Source: Oscillospiraceae bacterium
GTDB lineage: Bacteria; Bacillota_A; Clostridia; Oscillospirales; Oscillospiraceae
Length of the DNA stretch: 45,244 nucleotides
Direction: 5' to 3'
NCBI GenBank assembly: GCA_017456105.1
Contig: JAFTKA010000008.1
Coordinates: 1 to 45,244 of the forward strand
The notes under the pieces were generated by a model, which worked only from the letters and a program-made list of their open reading frames with translations, made no database searches and was not told the origin of the DNA. The position numbers and the translations under genes are program-made. This document shows, piece after piece, positions 24,902 to 31,747 of this stretch. How positions within the stretch are numbered: position 1 is the stretch's first letter; every line of letters begins with the position of its first letter.

Positions 24902-26464
24902 TTAAACCATACTCTCTTCCCAGCAAGCGGGAGCGGTCAGACCCATCATCTTGGCAACGGTGGGTGCTACATTGGCAAGGCCGTAGGCACCGTCCTTCAC
25001 TTCCCAAACCTTATCGGTATCGTAAATGATGAAAGGTACGGGGTTCAGGGAGTGGGCGGTACGGACAGAGGTCTTGCCCTTCTTGGTCTCGGTCATCTGG
25101 TCAGCGTTGCCGTGGTCGGCGGTGATCAGTACGGTGTAGCCGTACTTGTCAGCAGCCTCCAAAACAGCGGCAAGGCTCTTGTCCACGCACTCCATGGCGT
25201 AGACCACGGCGTCCATGGAGCCGGTGTGGCCAACCATATCGCCGTTGGGATAGTTGCAACGCAGGAACTGGTACTTTCCGGAAGCCATAGCAGAAACCAG
25301 CTTTTCGGTGATCTCTTTGGACTTCATGGCAGGTGCCTGCTCAAAGGGGATCACATCGGAGGGGATCTCCTCGTAGTCCTCCAGCTCTTCATTTACCTTG
25401 CCGGAGCGGTTGCCGTTCCAGAAGTAGGTTACGTGGCCGTACTTTTGGGTCTCGGATACCGCATATTCCTTAATGCCGGCTTCACACAGAAGCTCGGTCA
25501 GGGTGTTCTGGATCACAGGGGGCTGTACCAGATAATGTTCGGGGATATTCAGGTCGCCGTCATACTGGAGCATACCGGCAAACTTGACGCCGGTGTAGTC
25601 GCCCCGGTCAAACTTGTCGAAATCCTTCCGGTCAAAGGCAAGGGATATCTCCTGAGCCCGGTCGCCCCGGAAGTTGAACAAAATTACAGAGTCGCCGTTT
25701 GCGATCTTAGCAACGGGCTCACCGTTTCTTGCCACCACGAAGGCAGGCAGATCCTGGTCGATGACACCGGACTCGGCCCGATAGGTCTCGATGGCCTCCT
25801 GAGCAGAGGCGAACTGACGGCCAATACCCTGCACGTGGGTCTTCCAGCCGTTTTCAACCATGGGCCAGTTGGCCTCGTACCGGTCCATAGTAACCTGCAT
25901 ACGGCCACCACCGGAGGCAATGGCGTAATCGCAGCCTTCGGTATTCAGTTCTTTCAGTACGTCTTCCAGCTGACCTACATACTCCAAAGCGGAAGTGGCA
26001 GGCACATCACGGCCGTCCAGCAGAATATGGCAGTAGGCCTTCTTAACGCCCGCTGCGTGAGCGGCCTTCAGAAGGGCGATCAGGTGGGAGATGTTGGAGT
26101 GGACGTTGCCGTCGGACAGCAGGCCCATAAAATGCATAGCCTTGCCTGAGATGGCGTTATCCACCAGATCGTTCCATGTCTCGGAACGGAACAAGCTACC
26201 TGTCTCGATGGATTCGCCCACCAGCTTGGCTCCCTGGGAGTAGACCTGGCCGCAGCCAAGGGCATTGTGGCCCACCTCGGAGTTGCCCATGTCCTCATCG
26301 GAGGGCAGACCCACGGCAGTGCCGTGTGCCTTGACGTAAGTATGAGGGCAGGTAGCCAGCAGCCGATCCAGCGTGGGAGTCTTGGCAACCGCAACAGCAT
26401 CCCCGCTGCCGCCGTCGCCCTTGCCAACACCGTCCATGATCACTAATACAATCGGTTTTTCCAT
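24902..26464 (-). CDS. gpmI: 2,3-bisphosphoglycerate-independent phosphoglycerate mutase
   Basis: 520 aa from ATG 26464 (GGAGGAAT upstream); a frame extension by 10 codons has no ribosome site. It interconverts 3- and 2-phosphoglycerate using manganese. The catalytic Ser62 is in DMGNSEVGHN, the metal ligands include LVIMDG at the N-terminus and ITADHGNAD, and the GRDVPATSA segment binds substrate. The start GVGKGDGGSGDAV is somewhat divergent. First gene of the gpmI-Asp23-fakA unit, an unusual partner set. Confidence 0.95.
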   Translation of the reverse strand: MEKPIVLVIMDGVGKGDGGSGDAVAVAKTPTLDRLLATCPHTYVKAHGTAVGLPSDEDMGNSEVGHNALGCGQVYSQGAKLVGESIETGSLFRSETWNDLVDNAISGKAMHFMGLLSDGNVHSNISHLIALLKAAHAAGVKKAYCHILLDGRDVPATSALEYVGQLEDVLKELNTEGCDYAIASGGGRMQVTMDRYEANWPMVENGWKTHVQGIGRQFASAQEAIETYRAESGVIDQDLPAFVVARNGEPVAKIANGDSVILFNFRGDRAQEISLAFDRKDFDKFDRGDYTGVKFAGMLQYDGDLNIPEHYLVQPPVIQNTLTELLCEAGIKEYAVSETQKYGHVTYFWNGNRSGKVNEELEDYEEIPSDVIPFEQAPAMKSKEITEKLVSAMASGKYQFLRCNYPNGDMVGHTGSMDAVVYAMECVDKSLAAVLEAADKYGYTVLITADHGNADQMTETKKGKTSVRTAHSLNPVPFIIYDTDKVWEVKDGAYGLANVAPTVAKMMGLTAPACWEESMV

Positions 26465-26509
26465 GAAAGATTCCTCCAAGAATCGTAATTGCATATTTCT
26501 ACGTATATT

Positions 26510-26538
26510 ATTTTACATCATTTTTTGTAAAGATACAA
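26510..26538 (-). promoter_or_regulatory. Sigma-A promoter for gpmI
   Basis: On the minus strand TTGTAT (26533-26538) and TAAAAT (26510-26515) are spaced by 17 bp, with about 45 nt to the start. Confidence 0.68.
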
Positions 26539-26646
26539 CCTATTTTTTATTTTTCAACGGATCTGATAAAAAAAGCGGCCGTGGAAAATGGCATTTTTCG
26601 GAATATATCCGATAAATATTAAAAAAGTTTTACGGATCTGTTTCCC
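26539..26646. other. AT-rich gap between gpmI promoter and tRNA-Leu promoter
   Basis: About 108 bp of AT-rich DNA with no gene, start site or clear repeat; only minor self-complementarity is seen near 26590-26615. Confidence 0.5.
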
Positions 26647-26675
26647 TTGACTGACACGGAAAAATGTGCTAATAT
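26647..26675 (+). promoter_or_regulatory. Promoter for the tRNA-Leu locus
   Basis: TTGACT (26647-26652) and TAATAT (26670-26675) are spaced by 17 bp. It lies before the broken copy, so a transcript would carry the broken copy and the intact tRNA-Leu together. Confidence 0.7.
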
Positions 26676-26686
26676 TGCAAATACAT

Positions 26687-26714
26687 TGAACTTTCCACTG
26701 TTCACTGTCAACTG
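26687..26714. repeat. Fragment of the AT-rich tandem repeat
   Basis: AACTTTCCACTGTTCACTGT and the following CAACTG match the CATTGTCAACTGTCCATTG units of the repeat at 11063-11179, with substitutions. It sits in the tRNA-Leu leader. Confidence 0.5.
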
Positions 26715-26721
26715 AATATAT

Positions 26722-26871
26722 GCCGCTGTGGGGAGCGAGCCGACCGCTGCCGGGGGCAGAGGAAGGAAGGCGAGCGAGTGGCCGCGGTCGACGAGTAACG
26801 AAGGCGTTCACGCCGAGGCGATCGTCGGGCACCGCAACAGGTGGAATAGGTAGACACAAGGGACTTAAAAT
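26722..26871 (+). pseudogene. Broken tRNA-Leu 5' half, split by a GC-rich insert
   Basis: The tRNA 5' end GCCGCTGTGG (26722-26731) is followed by about 108 bp of GC-rich DNA, then 32 bp (26840-26871) identical to residues 26887-26918 of the intact tRNA, ending in the anticodon loop. The 3' half is missing. The insert has no obvious coding sense on the plus strand. No functional tRNA can fold from it. Confidence 0.75.
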
Positions 26872-26878
26872 TCAATAT

Positions 26879-26965
26879 GCCGTTGTGGTGGAATAGGTAG
26901 ACACAAGGGACTTAAAATCCCTCGGAGTAAAATCCGTACCGGTTCGATTCCGGTCAGCGGCACCA
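26879..26965 (+). tRNA. tRNA-Leu (anticodon TAA)
   Basis: Acceptor GCCGTTG/CAGCGGC with an encoded CCA, a D arm of the class II type, anticodon stem GGGA/TCCC with loop CTTAAAA (anticodon TAA), a long variable arm (CTCGGAGTAAAATCCG), and the T arm ACCGG-TTCGATT-CCGGT. It reads TTA/TTG. All parts are intact. Confidence 0.95.
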
Positions 26966-27002
26966 AAACAAGGGAGGGGCTTCTGCCCCTCCCTTGTTTT
27001 GG
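26963..27002 (+). terminator. Terminator of tRNA-Leu
   Basis: The stem CCAAAACAAGGGAGGGGC / GCCCCTCCCTTGTTTTGG (18 bp, loop TTCT) begins in the tRNA CCA. The inverted repeat extends outward because GGTTCGATTCC of the tRNA T arm is matched by GGAATCGAACC at 27010-27020. Confidence 0.85.
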
Positions 27003-27077
27003 TCCGCCTGGAATCGAACCTATCAAAATGCAACACCCCAGTGGGGTGTTGCTGACGCCAGTGCAAACACTGGTGTC
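27000..27077 (-). pseudogene. Degenerate tRNA-Leu-like 3' half on the minus strand
   Basis: Read leftward it has GTAGACACC, an anticodon-arm-like hairpin (CCAGTG/CACTGG), a long hairpin in the place of the variable arm (GCAACACCCC/GGGGTGTTGC), then GGTTCGATTCC and a terminal GGCGGACCA. No matching 5' acceptor strand exists, and the anticodon loop is the wrong size, so it is a relic or decoy. Confidence 0.5.
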
Positions 27078-27105
27078 TACAATAATTTTCTGCATCGCAG
27101 AAAAT
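27030..27105. repeat. Run of three short-loop hairpins
   Basis: Hairpin 1: GCAACACCCC/GGGGTGTTGC (27030-27052). Hairpin 2: GACGCCAGTG/CACTGGTGTC (27054-27077; one G-T). Hairpin 3: ATTTTCTGC/GCAGAAAAT (27085-27105). Loops are 3-4 nt. All lie between tRNA-Leu remnants. Confidence 0.75.
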
Positions 27106-27110
27106 GCAAA

Positions 27111-27128
27111 TCGATTCCGGCCAGCGGC
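27111..27128 (+). pseudogene. Displaced tRNA-Leu 3' end
   Basis: TCGATTCCGGCCAGCGGC matches the tRNA-Leu tail (TTCGATTCCGGTCAGCGGC) with one substitution. It ends in CCTA instead of ACCA. No other tRNA part is attached. Confidence 0.6.
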
Positions 27129-27161
27129 CCTATCACACTGAGCATCGCAACAGGACAGAAC

Positions 27162-27194
27162 AAAACAAGGAGACCTTTTCGGCCTCCTCGTTTT
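27162..27194 (-). terminator. Terminator of the YARHG lipoprotein gene
   Basis: On the minus strand, AAAACGAGGAGGCC pairs with GGTCTCCTTGTTTT (two G-U pairs) with a 5-nt loop, followed by a T-rich end, just after the stop. Confidence 0.78.
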
Positions 27195-27199
27195 CTTGT

Positions 27200-28057
27200 T
27201 TACAGATACTTCAGCAACAGTGCAATATTATAGTTTTCGATCTCGCTGAGATCTGCCGGTGTGAAGCTGCTGTCCGGCCAATACCAGTCCTGCCGCAGGT
27301 AATAGTTCATCAGGTTTTCATTCTGGAACACATAGCCGTTTCGGGCGTAGATCTCATTGATGGCGTCCTGCACATAGCTTCCGGAGGGGCTCTCCCTGTA
27401 GGTGTTGTTCATCAGTTCCTCGATGTCCGCTTCGGTTAGCTTTCTGTCGGAGGAATGGGGCAGGAGAAAATCGTCATCTTCCCAATCGGGCTCTTCCTCA
27501 TCATACAGAGTGATAGCATAGATATCCGAATAGATCCCATCAACCACATCGGAAACATCATCATACATTTGCGTATAGATTTTCTGATTATCCAGGTCAA
27601 ACTGCACATCAGTAGGATATCTGGCAAACAGATAATACTGCTGGTCAGCCATCACATGTCCGATTTTTCCGCCGCTTGCAAAGGATTGGTAATCCGGATT
27701 CGATGTCAGAATGATATCCACAAGATGTCCCTGCCTGTTCCGCTGATAACCGGTCTTCTCGTACAGGCACACCGCATATTCAAACTCCCCGGTATCAATG
27801 TTATAGCCGGAGGTTTCCGGTACTACGGCATGATAGTGATCTACCCAGGAATTGGGCATCACAATATTGAAATATTTGGTTTCCAGAATCTTACCGGCAT
27901 CATATTCCGGAATGTCCTCTGCCTTGGGTTTTGTATGATCCGTTGATGCCGGCACAAAAACCTCCTGCCCCATACCCAAAAACTCCTGCACAGAACAGGC
28001 ACAGAGCAGGCTTGCCAGCAAAGCAACCACCAACGTCAGGGATAATGTCTTTTTCAT
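27200..28057 (-). CDS. Lipoprotein with C-terminal YARHG-like domain
   Basis: 285 aa. A type II signal peptide (MKKTLSLTLVVALLASLLCA) ends at lipobox Cys21. The middle (residues about 60-190) is unrecognised, with many tyrosines and acidic residues. The C-terminal 70 residues match a YARHG domain, with EIYARNGYVF in place of YARHGY, then YYLRQDWYWPDSSF and LSEIENYNIALL. YARHG domains are extracellular and of unknown role. It is exported to the outer face of the membrane. Divergent from another lipoprotein with shared upstream DNA. Confidence 0.8.
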   Translation of the reverse strand: MKKTLSLTLVVALLASLLCACSVQEFLGMGQEVFVPASTDHTKPKAEDIPEYDAGKILETKYFNIVMPNSWVDHYHAVVPETSGYNIDTGEFEYAVCLYEKTGYQRNRQGHLVDIILTSNPDYQSFASGGKIGHVMADQQYYLFARYPTDVQFDLDNQKIYTQMYDDVSDVVDGIYSDIYAITLYDEEEPDWEDDDFLLPHSSDRKLTEADIEELMNNTYRESPSGSYVQDAINEIYARNGYVFQNENLMNYYLRQDWYWPDSSFTPADLSEIENYNIALLLKYL

Positions 28058-28089
28058 AGCACACCTCCGTGGTTTTTTCTTACGGGATC

Positions 28090-28118
28090 ATTTTAGCAAA
28101 TTCCCGTGCGGAAAGCAA
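28090..28118 (-). promoter_or_regulatory. Sigma-A promoter for the YARHG lipoprotein
   Basis: On the minus strand TTGCTT (28113-28118) and TAAAAT (28090-28095) are spaced by 17 bp. The -35 touches the dyad at 28117-28133. Confidence 0.8.
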
Positions 28119-28133
28119 CCTGTTTGACAGGTT
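28117..28133. promoter_or_regulatory. Candidate operator between divergent lipoprotein promoters
   Basis: AACCTGT-TTG-ACAGGTT is a perfect 7-bp dyad with a 3-nt centre. It covers the rightward -35 (28124-28129) and the edge of the leftward -35, so a bound dimer would block both promoters. No regulator gene is adjacent. Confidence 0.5.
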
Positions 28134-28152
28134 GGCCGAACCTCAGTATAAT
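28124..28152 (+). promoter_or_regulatory. Consensus sigma-A promoter for the DUF2927-like lipoprotein
   Basis: A perfect TTGACA (28124-28129) and a perfect TATAAT (28147-28152) are spaced by 17 bp, 23 bp before the ATG. Confidence 0.92.
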
Positions 28153-28175
28153 AACCTTGAAAGGAGCGGTTTTAT

Positions 28176-28949
28176 ATGAAATTTCTTTGCCTGGCACTTG
28201 CCCTTTTGCTGCTTTTAACCGGCTGTGTAAATTCTGCCCCAACACCGGACACCACAGCCCCCACCACTCTCCAAACCGAGGAAATAACAGAGCCTACGGT
28301 TGAAACCAAGCCTTTGCATTCCGAACTGTATCTGCCTGATTGCTCCGTGGAGGAGATCACAGAATATTTCAACGAAGTTGTCCTGGACATAGAGTACACT
28401 GATGGCACGGGTGGTGCCACCCTGGTACAAAAATGGCTCTTCCCCATCTACTATAATATTTACGGCAACCCCACCGATGAGGATCTTGCGGTGCTTAATG
28501 ACCTGTGCAACCAGCTGAACGCTGTACCGGGATTCCCCGGGATCTACCCGGTGTCGGGTATGGTGCAGGAGAATCTCAGCATCAGCTTTTTCTCCCCCGA
28601 TGTATTCCGGAATGAATTTTCCTCCGTTGTAAATGGTGAGGATGCCTATGGTGCCACCCAATTCTGGTACTATACCGACACAAACGAGCTTTACAATGCC
28701 CGGATCGGCCACCGGACAGACATCCCCCAGGCCGAGCGCAACTCCATTATCGTGGAGGAGATCATCAACACCCTGGGCATCACAGACACAGTTTTGCGGG
28801 AAGACAGCATCGTCTACCAGTATTCCAATGAGAATCTTACCTTAAGCGATGTGGACTGGGTGATCCTGAAGCTATTGTACGACCCGGCCATCCGGCCCAG
28901 CATGGACAAGGATGCCTGTGTGGCCGTCATCCGGCAGTTGTATTATTAA
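28176..28949 (+). CDS. Lipoprotein of the DUF2927 type
   Basis: 257 aa. The signal (MKFLCLALALLLLLTG) ends at Cys17. A low-complexity Thr/Pro/Glu linker (about 20-45) is followed by a domain with ATLVQKWLFPIYYNIYGNPT and SIIVEEIINTLGITDT, then LYDPAIRPSMDKD. This layout is that of DUF2927, a secreted family proposed to be metalloprotease-like; I see no HExxH motif. Anchored outside the membrane. It has an AAAGGAG ribosome site and the strongest promoter in this part of the window. Confidence 0.76.
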   Translation: MKFLCLALALLLLLTGCVNSAPTPDTTAPTTLQTEEITEPTVETKPLHSELYLPDCSVEEITEYFNEVVLDIEYTDGTGGATLVQKWLFPIYYNIYGNPTDEDLAVLNDLCNQLNAVPGFPGIYPVSGMVQENLSISFFSPDVFRNEFSSVVNGEDAYGATQFWYYTDTNELYNARIGHRTDIPQAERNSIIVEEIINTLGITDTVLREDSIVYQYSNENLTLSDVDWVILKLLYDPAIRPSMDKDACVAVIRQLYY

Positions 28950-28953
28950 AAAG

Positions 28954-29010
28954 AAAGCGACGAGAAGGGCAACACTCCATGAGGAAGTAATGCCCAATTC
29001 GTCGCTTTTT
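28954..29010 (+). terminator. Terminator of the DUF2927-type gene
   Basis: AAAGCGACGA (28954-28963) pairs with TCGTCGCTTT (28999-29008), with an inner GGGCA/TGCCC, followed by TTTTTG. Confidence 0.8.
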
Positions 29011-29134
29011 GTTTTTCTTTTAACAGTAGAGTTCCGATTCTACTTGTGGTAGACTTCTTTTTTGACAGTAGATAGGAGAAAACCTTTCCTTGTGATACCA
29101 TAGGCAAGGCCAACAGAAAGGAATGGTTTCTTCT

Positions 29135-29971
29135 ATGAGAAAAATCAGAATCGTGGCGGATTCCTCCGCCAATGTATTACATTTGGAGCACACAGCCTTT
29201 GCGGTTGCTCCCTTGAAAGTCATTACAAACGAAACAGAGTTCGTGGACGATGAGGCTCTGAATGTGGACGCCATGGTGTCCTGGTTCGATGCCTATAAAG
29301 GCAAGAGCAAAACCTCCTGTCCCAACCCCTCCGACTGGCTGGAGGCCTTTGCAGACGGGGACGAAATCTACTGCGTAACCATCACCAGCGGCCTTTCCGG
29401 CAGCTATAACGCCGCCTGCATTGCAAAGCAGATGTATGAAACGGAGAACCCGGGAAAACAGGTCTGCGTCATCGATTCCCTCTCCGCCGGACCGGAATTG
29501 GTGCTTATCATCGAAAAACTGGAGGAGCTGATCGGCAAGGGGCTGTCCTTCGGGGAAATTTCGGAACAGATCCAACGCTACACCCAGCAGACAGGCCTGG
29601 TATTTATGCTGGAATCTCTGAAAAATTTTGCCGCCAACGGCAGAGTATCCCCTGCGGTCGCCAAAATTGCCGGTATTCTGGGTATTCGCATTGTGGGCAA
29701 GGCAAGCTCCCAGGGTACGCTGGAGCCTACCAGCAAATGCCCGGGTGAAGCCAAATCTCTAAATGCTGTTTTGTCCCTTATGAAGCAAATGGGGCTAACC
29801 AGAGGAAAAGTCCGGATCGCCCATTGTGAAAATGAAGCCGCCGCACAGAAGCTGCAGGAAAGGCTCTTTGAAGTCTTTCCCCGGGCAGATGTGCAAATTC
29901 ACCGCTGCAGAGGTCTGTGCAGCTATTATGCTGAAAAAGGCGGTCTGCTGGTGGGCTTTGAAAAAATATGA
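29135..29971 (+). CDS. DegV family fatty-acid-binding protein (FakB type)
   Basis: 278 aa. The start is ATG 29135 (AAAGGA about 12 nt upstream); an ATG 12 nt earlier touches the ribosome site and is unlikely. N-terminal KIRIVADSSAN, then TSCPNPSDW (Thr60-Ser61, lipid carboxylate contact region) and SGLSGSYNAA, as in DegV proteins. FakB holds a fatty acid for phosphorylation by FakA, whose gene lies about 5 kb away in this window. Followed within 60 nt by the SGNH hydrolase. Confidence 0.9.
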   Translation: MRKIRIVADSSANVLHLEHTAFAVAPLKVITNETEFVDDEALNVDAMVSWFDAYKGKSKTSCPNPSDWLEAFADGDEIYCVTITSGLSGSYNAACIAKQMYETENPGKQVCVIDSLSAGPELVLIIEKLEELIGKGLSFGEISEQIQRYTQQTGLVFMLESLKNFAANGRVSPAVAKIAGILGIRIVGKASSQGTLEPTSKCPGEAKSLNAVLSLMKQMGLTRGKVRIAHCENEAAAQKLQERLFEVFPRADVQIHRCRGLCSYYAEKGGLLVGFEKI

Positions 29972-29972
29972 T

Positions 29973-30001
29973 TTGCAAACCGTGTACCTTCGTTGTATGA
30001 T
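29973..30001 (+). promoter_or_regulatory. Sigma-A promoter for the SGNH hydrolase
   Basis: TTGCAA (29973-29978) and TATGAT (29996-30001) are spaced by 17 bp, starting right at the DegV stop. Confidence 0.75.
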
Positions 30002-30029
30002 GAACAAAAACGCAAAGGCGGTGTTTCTT

Positions 30030-30659
30030 ATGAACGATCAATGGAAGGGCAAAAAATGGTACTGCTACGGTACATCTCTGACCGACAGCTCCGGTGCCGG
30101 TAAGTTCTCCCGCTTTCTGGCAGAATATGCCGGGCTGGAGGAGCATAACTTCGGCAAGGGTGGCAGCGGCATTGTGCCGGCAGAGCACGACCGGGAGGAT
30201 AATGTAAAGACCCGGATCATGCGGCTGGACGACGGAAAGGCGGAGGCAGATCTTATCACCGTAGAGCTGATCCCCAATGACGTAACCAAGGCCACCCTGG
30301 GAGAGGTTACGGACTTAAGCGACGATACCTTCTGCGGCAATCTCCATCAGGTGCTGGAGTACCTGCAGGTCAACACCTCGGCGGTGATCGTGGTGCTGAT
30401 CGCCTCCCGTGCCATTTACTCTGTTCCCACGGGCGATTACGGTATGAAGCGTCTCCAGTGGGAAAGTGCTGTGGAGACCGTCTGCAACATGCACGGTATT
30501 CCCTGCTGGAATGCCGCAAAGGAAGGCAACATGGGCTATTACCGAATGCAGAGCAGGAGCGACTACCTGGTAGATACCATTCACCACGCAGAAAAGGGTG
30601 GCGAAATTTTGGCAAAATACTACTGGGGCAAGCTCCAGCAGATCTATCCCAATGACTGA
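30030..30659 (+). CDS. SGNH/GDSL-type hydrolase
   Basis: 209 aa from ATG 30030 (AAAGGCGGTG upstream). Block I is YGTSLTDSS with Ser16 as likely nucleophile. Gly in GKGGSG (42-47) and Asn83 in IPNDV can form the oxyanion hole, and Asp182-x-x-His185 (DTIHH) is the catalytic pair. No signal peptide, so it acts in the cytoplasm. The substrate is unknown; the family removes acyl groups from sugars, lipids or small esters. The frame extends upstream without a ribosome site, and I exclude that part. Confidence 0.8.
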   Translation: MNDQWKGKKWYCYGTSLTDSSGAGKFSRFLAEYAGLEEHNFGKGGSGIVPAEHDREDNVKTRIMRLDDGKAEADLITVELIPNDVTKATLGEVTDLSDDTFCGNLHQVLEYLQVNTSAVIVVLIASRAIYSVPTGDYGMKRLQWESAVETVCNMHGIPCWNAAKEGNMGYYRMQSRSDYLVDTIHHAEKGGEILAKYYWGKLQQIYPND

Positions 30660-30662
30660 TAC

Positions 30663-30700
30663 AAACGGGAGTGTTGCAAAAAGCAACACTCCCGTTTTTT
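30663..30700 (+). terminator. Terminator of the SGNH gene
   Basis: Stem AAACGGGAGTGTTGC / GCAACACTCCCGTTT (15 bp, loop AAAAA) with a following T-run; its core GTGTTGC(A)nGCAACAC recurs elsewhere. Confidence 0.92.
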
Positions 30701-30708
30701 TATAGCCA

Positions 30709-30768
30709 TGTAGGGAGCGGATATATCCGCTCCGCAAAAAAGCGGAATGCATATATGCATTCCCTACG
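30709..30768 (-). repeat. Double-hairpin palindromic repeat, variant copy 3
   Basis: Related to copies at 8917 and 13886. The stems are GGAGCGGAT/ATCCGCTCC and GGAATGCAT/ATGCATTCC, ends TGTAGGG/CCCTACG. Relative to copies 1 and 2, one stem has a paired A-to-G and T-to-C change, keeping the pairing. Confidence 0.85.
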
Positions 30769-30795
30769 AATTTAGTCGGCAGACAGCACTATAAT

Positions 30796-30822
30796 GTAGG
30801 GCGATTCGTGAATCGCCCCTAC
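30796..30822. repeat. 27-bp palindrome of the GGGCGATTC class
   Basis: GTAGGGCGATTCGTGAATCG followed by CCCCTAC; arms GGGCGATTC/GAATCGCCC with a 2-nt loop. Sister of the palindrome at 19455-19476. Confidence 0.8.
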
Positions 30823-30862
30823 CGATGTTTTGAAATTTACAGCGTGCCCGATTGTATTGCCC

Positions 30863-30891
30863 TTGCAAAGTAATTCCGGGCGTGGTAAAAT
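30863..30891 (+). promoter_or_regulatory. Sigma-A promoter for the esterase/deo unit
   Basis: TTGCAA (30863-30868) and TAAAAT (30886-30891) are spaced by 17 bp, about 31 nt before the ATG with AGGAGG. Confidence 0.82.
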
Positions 30892-30922
30892 AAAGAAAAA
30901 TGAAACATAGGAGGAATGTAAT

Positions 30923-31747
30923 ATGAACATTCGCCATTTTGAAATTTCCGCACTGGGACACACCGCAGACCTGAAGCTTCTGCAGTACCCCAATGTAACA
31001 AACACCAATAAAAAGTACCCTGTGATCATTCTCTGCCCCGGCGGCGGCTACACCGGTCTTTCTCCCCGGGAAGCAGATGTGATCGGTCTGCAGTTCATGG
31101 CCAAGGGCTATCACGCCGCCGTGCTGACCTATACTTGTGCTCCCGCCGCCCGTTTCCCCGTTGCCCTCTATCAGCTGGCCGGTGCGGTTGCGACCCTGCG
31201 GGAGAATGCCGATGAGCTGCGTATTGACGAAAACACCATTATTGTTTCCGGCTTCTCCGCCGGCGGTCATTTGGCGGCTTCTTTGGGCGTATTCTGGAAT
31301 CATGCAGAAGTTATGAAGGATTGCCCCTGGTCTGCTGAGGAACGCAAGCCCAATTTGGAGATTCTGGGCTATCCCGTGATCACCTCCGGCGACCTGGCTC
31401 ATAAGGGCAGCTTCAAGGCTCTGCTTGGCGACCGGTTCGATGAAGAAGAGGCAATGGAGCTTGTAAGTCTTGAAAAGCAGGTAACTGCCGATACCCCCGC
31501 CACCTTCCTGTGGCACACCTGGCATGATGTAACCGTTCCTCCTGAGAACTCCATGCTGTACGCCTCCGCTCTGAGAGCCAATAACGTACCCTTGGAGCTG
31601 CACATCTATGAGGAAGGCCCCCACGGCATCGCCACCGGCAATTATCTGACCAATGATGTGATGTACCCCGCCGCAGAACCCTGGGTGGAGCTTGCCCACC
31701 TGTTCGTAAAGGACCATACTGAGGAGAGCCTATGGAATTACAAGTGA
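30923..31747 (+). CDS. Alpha/beta hydrolase (esterase, acetylxylan-esterase-like)
   Basis: 274 aa. Oxyanion loop PGGGYTG near residues 39-45, nucleophile Ser112 in GFSAGG, a late Asp in [10 protein letters not shown] and His in EGPHGIA. No signal peptide, so cytoplasmic. Members of this group (BD-FAE/CE-like) remove acyl groups from imported oligosaccharides. It overlaps deoC by 16 bp and shares its promoter, which may tie it to nucleoside or sugar catabolism; this is unexplained. Confidence 0.82.
   Translation: MNIRHFEISALGHTADLKLLQYPNVTNTNKKYPVIILCPGGGYTGLSPREADVIGLQFMAKGYHAAVLTYTCAPAARFPVALYQLAGAVATLRENADELRIDENTIIVSGFSAGGHLAASLGVFWNHAEVMKDCPWSAEERKPNLEILGYPVITSGDLAHKGSFKALLGDRFDEEEAMELVSLEKQVTADTPATFLWHTWHDVTVPPENSMLYASALRANNVPLELHIYEEGPHGIATGNYLTNDVMYPAAEPWVELAHLFVKDHTEESLWNYK

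Noticed and set aside
24527..26149. Long plus-strand open frame (about 540 codons) opposite gpmI and Asp23
   Set aside because: It is antisense to gpmI with clear catalytic motifs on the other strand; its peptide is Gly/His/Val-rich mirror sequence without a family motif.
26732..26839. The GC-rich insert as a protein-coding gene on the minus strand
   Set aside because: Minus frame reads Arg/Pro-rich low-complexity peptide with no start site of its own; similar spurious peptides arise from repeats. Treated as an insert in a broken tRNA.
27000..27077. A functional second tRNA on the minus strand
   Set aside because: It lacks a 5' acceptor strand and a 7-nt anticodon loop, so a cloverleaf cannot form.
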